Assembly (NCBI GenBank): GCA_945292135.1
Contig: CALYRA010000015.1
Coordinates: 1 to 9,908, forward strand
DNA: 9,908 bases
Source of the DNA: an uncultured Dysgonomonas sp.
Lineage (GTDB): Bacteria > Bacteroidota > Bacteroidia > Bacteroidales > Dysgonomonadaceae
Direction of reading: 5' to 3'
The notes under the pieces are model-generated. The model was not told where the DNA came from. It did no database searches and saw only the letters and a list, made by a program, of their open reading frames with translations. The position numbers were made by a program, and so were the translations under genes. Shown piece after piece: positions 7,196-9,908 of this stretch; position 1 is the stretch's first letter; each line of letters begins with the position of its first letter.

Positions 7196-8436
7196 GGTTC
7201 AGGATTTAACTTTGACGTTCCTTGCCACAACTGAAAGTGCATCTCGGATGTTCCCGTATCGGAATCAACATATATTTTACCCAGTGATTGGTTTGTTTTT
7301 ACGACGTCACCCTTCTTCACCAATAGGGTTTCAATATTGCTGTAAAACGTATAATAATTACCATGCCGTATTATGACGCAATTGTTATATCCGGGAAATT
7401 GGGAAACAAGCGTTACGATACCATCAAAAACGGCTCGCGCCGACGCGCCTGAACGTCCGCGAATATCTATTACACTACTTGATGTAGTAACCCCGCGCCA
7501 TTGTTCGTGCCGATGTGTCCCAAATTGAGTTGTTATCGTATAACTGCCTGTTATTGGAATTGGCAATTTGCCTTTATTGGCAGCGAAAGACCCCGACAAT
7601 TTAATATTTTCCGCGTCATCGGCAGATTCTGCTGTTTTTGATTTGTCTTTATTGCCTTTGGAACCGGAAGAATTATTTGCTTCCGCTTTTTTAGCCGAAG
7701 ATTTCTTTTGGCGGGCAATATCGTCAGCAATCAGCTTTTCAATCTTTTTATTTAATTGATCGGCCTGTCGTCGTTTTTCAGCCAAAATTTTTTGTAAGTC
7801 TTTTTGTTTGCTTTGAGCATCTTTAACTTCTACCTGATAATTACTTTCTTCTTTTTTTAAATTTTCCTGCTCTATCTCGCGTTGTTTCAATAAAGCCATC
7901 TTTTCGGCTTTTGCCTGCGTGAGTTCTTCTTTTTTAGTTTTAAGTTCCTGTTGTTTATTCTTTATTTCATCCGCCTGATTACTCCTTTGTTCGGAATAAT
8001 CTTGCAAGTATCTTAATCTTCTATAAGATTCGGATAGGGAACGCCCCGACAAAATAAACAAGAGTTTATTCTCGTTTTTCCTGTTACGAAGCACGGCTTC
8101 TACGGCTTTTGCATAATCACTTTGTTTGTTCTTTAAATCCGCTTCCAAACCGCGAACTTCATTCTCTATCGCCTGCTGCTCAACATTTAGACTTTCGATT
8201 TCTTGTCCAAGCAATGAAACGACTTGTTTTCGCGAAGCTATTTGCGTCGATATTAGTTTTATGCGATTTAATAATGTCGATGTATTTTTCTTCGTTTCAC
8301 GTAATAATTTGTCTGTTTGAGATATCTCATTCAGCATCTCCTTACGCTGCTTCTCTAATTCTTTTATCTTTCGAGATTGCGCAGATATTGAGAAACTAAT
8401 TATTAAAAGGGTGAATAAAAGAAAAAAAAATTTCAT
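7180..8436 (-). CDS. EnvC-like murein hydrolase activator (coiled coil + degenerate LytM/M23)
   Basis: This is a 418-residue exported protein. A signal peptide covers about residues 1-19 (ending SISAQ). A long coiled coil rich in Lys, Glu and Gln follows (about 22-245), then a low-complexity Ser/Lys/Ala linker (245-285) and a C-terminal LytM/M23 domain (about 290-418) ending NPEPWLKK, as in EnvC. Compared with the LytM active site (His210, Asp214, His260, His291, His293), the matching positions are Ser320, Asp324, Asn367, Glu398 and His400. Only two of five are kept, so it is unlikely to cut peptidoglycan. The family precedent is E. coli EnvC, a catalytically dead LytM protein that activates amidases at the division septum under FtsEX control. 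An activator role is inferred; the target amidase is not in the window. The ATG at 8436 is preceded by AAGAG, a weak ribosome-binding site. The 3' end overlaps the cupin gene. Confidence 0.88.
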   Translation of the reverse strand: MKFFFLLFTLLIISFSISAQSRKIKELEKQRKEMLNEISQTDKLLRETKKNTSTLLNRIKLISTQIASRKQVVSLLGQEIESLNVEQQAIENEVRGLEADLKNKQSDYAKAVEAVLRNRKNENKLLFILSGRSLSESYRRLRYLQDYSEQRSNQADEIKNKQQELKTKKEELTQAKAEKMALLKQREIEQENLKKEESNYQVEVKDAQSKQKDLQKILAEKRRQADQLNKKIEKLIADDIARQKKSSAKKAEANNSSGSKGNKDKSKTAESADDAENIKLSGSFAANKGKLPIPITGSYTITTQFGTHRHEQWRGVTTSSSVIDIRGRSGASARAVFDGIVTLVSQFPGYNNCVIIRHGNYYTFYSNIETLLVKKGDVVKTNQSLGKIYVDSDTGTSEMHFQLWQGTSKLNPEPWLKK

Positions 8437-8439
8437 CTC

Positions 8440-9288
8440 TTATTTTTTAATATATGGTTCGATCAATGTTTCAAATGAAACTTGATTATATTTTTTGGGG
8501 ATAGTTGTATCTATTTCCATATTAGGTTTATCTATCTCTAAATTTGAGTAAGAAATTGTTACCCCCATATTATGTTTGCCCCAGCTTAGCGAGGCATCCA
8601 AAACGGTCGGATATACCTGATCTTTTTCGCGTACAAAGTCACTATACGTAAATTGCATAGTGGCGTCAAAATCTTTTTTGGTTACCAAAACTGAAATTAT
8701 CTTTTCCTGTGCGCCTACCGCAAAGTTGAATATCAAATTTGGTTTACCGGTTGTTTGTAACATCAGTACATCCGTCATCGAAGACATTTTAAATTTCGAA
8801 TAATTATTCGCTTCCACATTTTTTATTCCCGGCAAGAATAATCCGTTTGTTAAAAGCGATTGTAAATTATAGTAATTCAAGTCTGTCGATTTCATAAATT
8901 TTGAATCGGATAATTTCTCTGACGCATATCGTCCATGTATTCTATCTATGAATACGACACTGTCAGGCGTGAAATTAATGCGAATAAGTTCTCCTCCGAC
9001 TATAGGCATTCGAATAGATGCTTGCATCACACTATCCTTTATTATTTTATAATACGCCGTTGTTTTTTTACCTGCCGACCCTCCTTTTATTTCAATATTC
9101 CCTTTTGCTGATATGGTTTTATATTGCAATTGATTCTGCAAAATTTCATTGATTGCCGTACTGAATTCCCAATCTTTGGTCGAGTTACCATTATTCACGA
9201 TGGTTTTATTCGTCCGACATCCTGTCAACACGATGAATGCTAACACAATGAAACAAGCAAGGATTTTTTGACTATTTCGAATTTTCAT
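8440..9288 (-). CDS. DUF4292 family outer-envelope lipoprotein
   Basis: This 282-residue protein starts with a lipoprotein signal: basic n-region, hydrophobic stretch at residues 10-22 and lipobox LTGC with the acylated Cys at 24. Arg at +2 gives no clear inner-membrane retention signal, so the protein probably sits in the outer membrane. From about residue 50 to 275 it shows alternating beta strands (AKGNIEI, SIRMPIVGGELIRINF, DSVVFIDRIHGRY, MQFTYSDF, GVTISYSNLEI) as expected for DUF4292, a Bacteroidetes family whose strand pattern recalls the LolA/LolB half-barrel. A role in handling lipids or lipoproteins is inference only, as no DUF4292 function is known to me. The gene sits 1 nt after the TPR gene and 3 nt before the EnvC-like gene, in an order typical of the phylum. 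The start is supported by the complete signal peptide. Confidence 0.88.
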   Translation of the reverse strand: MKIRNSQKILACFIVLAFIVLTGCRTNKTIVNNGNSTKDWEFSTAINEILQNQLQYKTISAKGNIEIKGGSAGKKTTAYYKIIKDSVMQASIRMPIVGGELIRINFTPDSVVFIDRIHGRYASEKLSDSKFMKSTDLNYYNLQSLLTNGLFLPGIKNVEANNYSKFKMSSMTDVLMLQTTGKPNLIFNFAVGAQEKIISVLVTKKDFDATMQFTYSDFVREKDQVYPTVLDASLSWGKHNMGVTISYSNLEIDKPNMEIDTTIPKKYNQVSFETLIEPYIKK

Positions 9289-9289
9289 A

Positions 9290-9908
9290 TTAATCGGGTA
9301 TATATTTTCCTGTTTCTATTTTTTTTCCCAGCGTCTTGGATTTTCGGGATTCTGAATCGGATTCGGTTGAGGCTTTTTCTTTCGCCTTTTGCCAATATTC
9401 CAAAGCCTTTTCTTTTTCATCTGTCATATATAATACGTCTCCATAATGCTCACAGACTTCCGCACTTAGTTCTTCTCCTTTTTCCTCACTGTATTTTACT
9501 GCGTTCTCGATATATATTTTAGCCATCATATAGGCTCCTTGCTGAAACAATACCCAGCCGTATGTATCAAGATAGGTTGGATTCATTGGTTCCACCTTAA
9601 CGGTACGTGCGCTCATTTTCTCGGCTTTATCCAAATCTTTTTTTTCTAAAGAGAGGTAATAACTATAATTGTTTAACACCCCGATATTGTTAGGCTCAAG
9701 ATTCAATGCTTTATCATAAGCTATAAACGCGCTATCCTTACATCCTTCCCTATAATATAAATCTCCGATTTGACCGTAAAAATCAGACTTCAACGATGAA
9801 TTATTGCCATCCACATATCCCAAACCTGTTTTTAGGGTTGTTAAAGCTTCCTTATAATTATTTTCCATATATTCGGCAATTCCTTTATAAAAATAGAATT
9901 GGGGTTGA
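9290..9908 (-). CDS. TPR-repeat protein, C-terminal part (5' end outside window)
   Basis: The first ATG seen is at 9868, but the frame stays open to the window edge and adds 13 codons that read as TPR sequence (FYFYKGIAEY...). The real start is therefore beyond the window and about 205 residues are visible. Four to five TPR-like helix pairs follow each other: around YKGIAEY/YKEAL, the IGDLYYREG/ALNLEPNN unit, NNYSYYLS/AEKMSARTVKVEP, YLDTYGWVLFQQGAY, and HYGDVLYMTDEKEKALEYW. The tail is Lys/Ser-rich and ends KYIPD. TPR proteins are protein-protein scaffolds. In Bacteroidales a long TPR protein commonly precedes a DUF4292 lipoprotein and an EnvC-like protein, and that order is seen here. The stop codon lies 1 nt from the next start, so they are cotranscribed. 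Whether it is a lipoprotein or periplasmic cannot be judged without the N-terminus. The partner is unknown. Confidence 0.9.
   Translation of the reverse strand, partial: QPQFYFYKGIAEYMENNYKEALTTLKTGLGYVDGNNSSLKSDFYGQIGDLYYREGCKDSAFIAYDKALNLEPNNIGVLNNYSYYLSLEKKDLDKAEKMSARTVKVEPMNPTYLDTYGWVLFQQGAYMMAKIYIENAVKYSEEKGEELSAEVCEHYGDVLYMTDEKEKALEYWQKAKEKASTESDSESRKSKTLGKKIETGKYIPD

Noticed and set aside
7568..8399. Plus-strand open frames opposite the EnvC-like gene
   Set aside because: They are antisense to a coiled coil whose Lys/Glu codons rarely give stop codons on the opposite strand. No independent support was found.
7180..8436. Calling the EnvC-like protein an active M23 endopeptidase
   Set aside because: Three of the five LytM active-site residues are replaced, so an activator role fits better than a hydrolase.
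9290..9868. ATG at 9868 as the true start of the TPR gene
   Set aside because: The frame is open upstream to the window edge and encodes in-register TPR residues, so the gene continues beyond the window.

Overview
The window looks like chromosomal DNA from a low-GC member of the Bacteroidales. Evidence for this: the DUF4292 lipoprotein next to an EnvC-type LytM protein and a TPR protein (an arrangement I know from Bacteroides relatives), Bacteroidetes-type OmpA-like/TPR envelope proteins, AT-rich leaders without strong Shine-Dalgarno sites, and two exact matches to the Bacteroidetes -7 promoter motif TAnnTTTG. The AT content would suit something like Dysgonomonas or a relative, but the genus is a guess. 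All seven genes lie on the minus strand, so transcription runs from high to low coordinates.

Right half (about 5356-9908): five tightly packed genes that look like one operon. In transcription order they are a TPR protein cut by the window edge, a DUF4292 lipoprotein (1-nt gap), an EnvC-like coiled-coil/LytM protein (3-nt gap), a tandem FdtA/WxcM-type cupin protein (16-nt overlap) and a FemAB-like GNAT acyltransferase (11-nt overlap). The first three are envelope or peptidoglycan functions. The last two look like enzymes for acylated 3-amino-3,6-dideoxy sugars, although the aminotransferase such a pathway needs is absent from the window. The overlaps suggest translational coupling between envelope maintenance and nucleotide-sugar modification genes.

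Left half (31-5107): two large genes encode clearly paralogous secreted proteins of 809 and 831 residues. Each has an N-terminal beta-rich region, a Lys/Glu-rich helical middle, a very well conserved central block, a divergent OmpA-like domain and C-terminal TPR-like helices. One has an ordinary (long) signal peptide and the other a lipoprotein signal, so they probably sit differently in the envelope. This pair is the least explained and most interesting part of the window. Each gene has its own leader (248 nt and 151 nt) with a -7-like motif, so they are probably transcribed separately from the upstream operon, and perhaps from each other.

No RNA genes, mobile elements, CRISPR arrays or convincing intrinsic terminators were seen. 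No gene-free stretch exceeds 300 bases.
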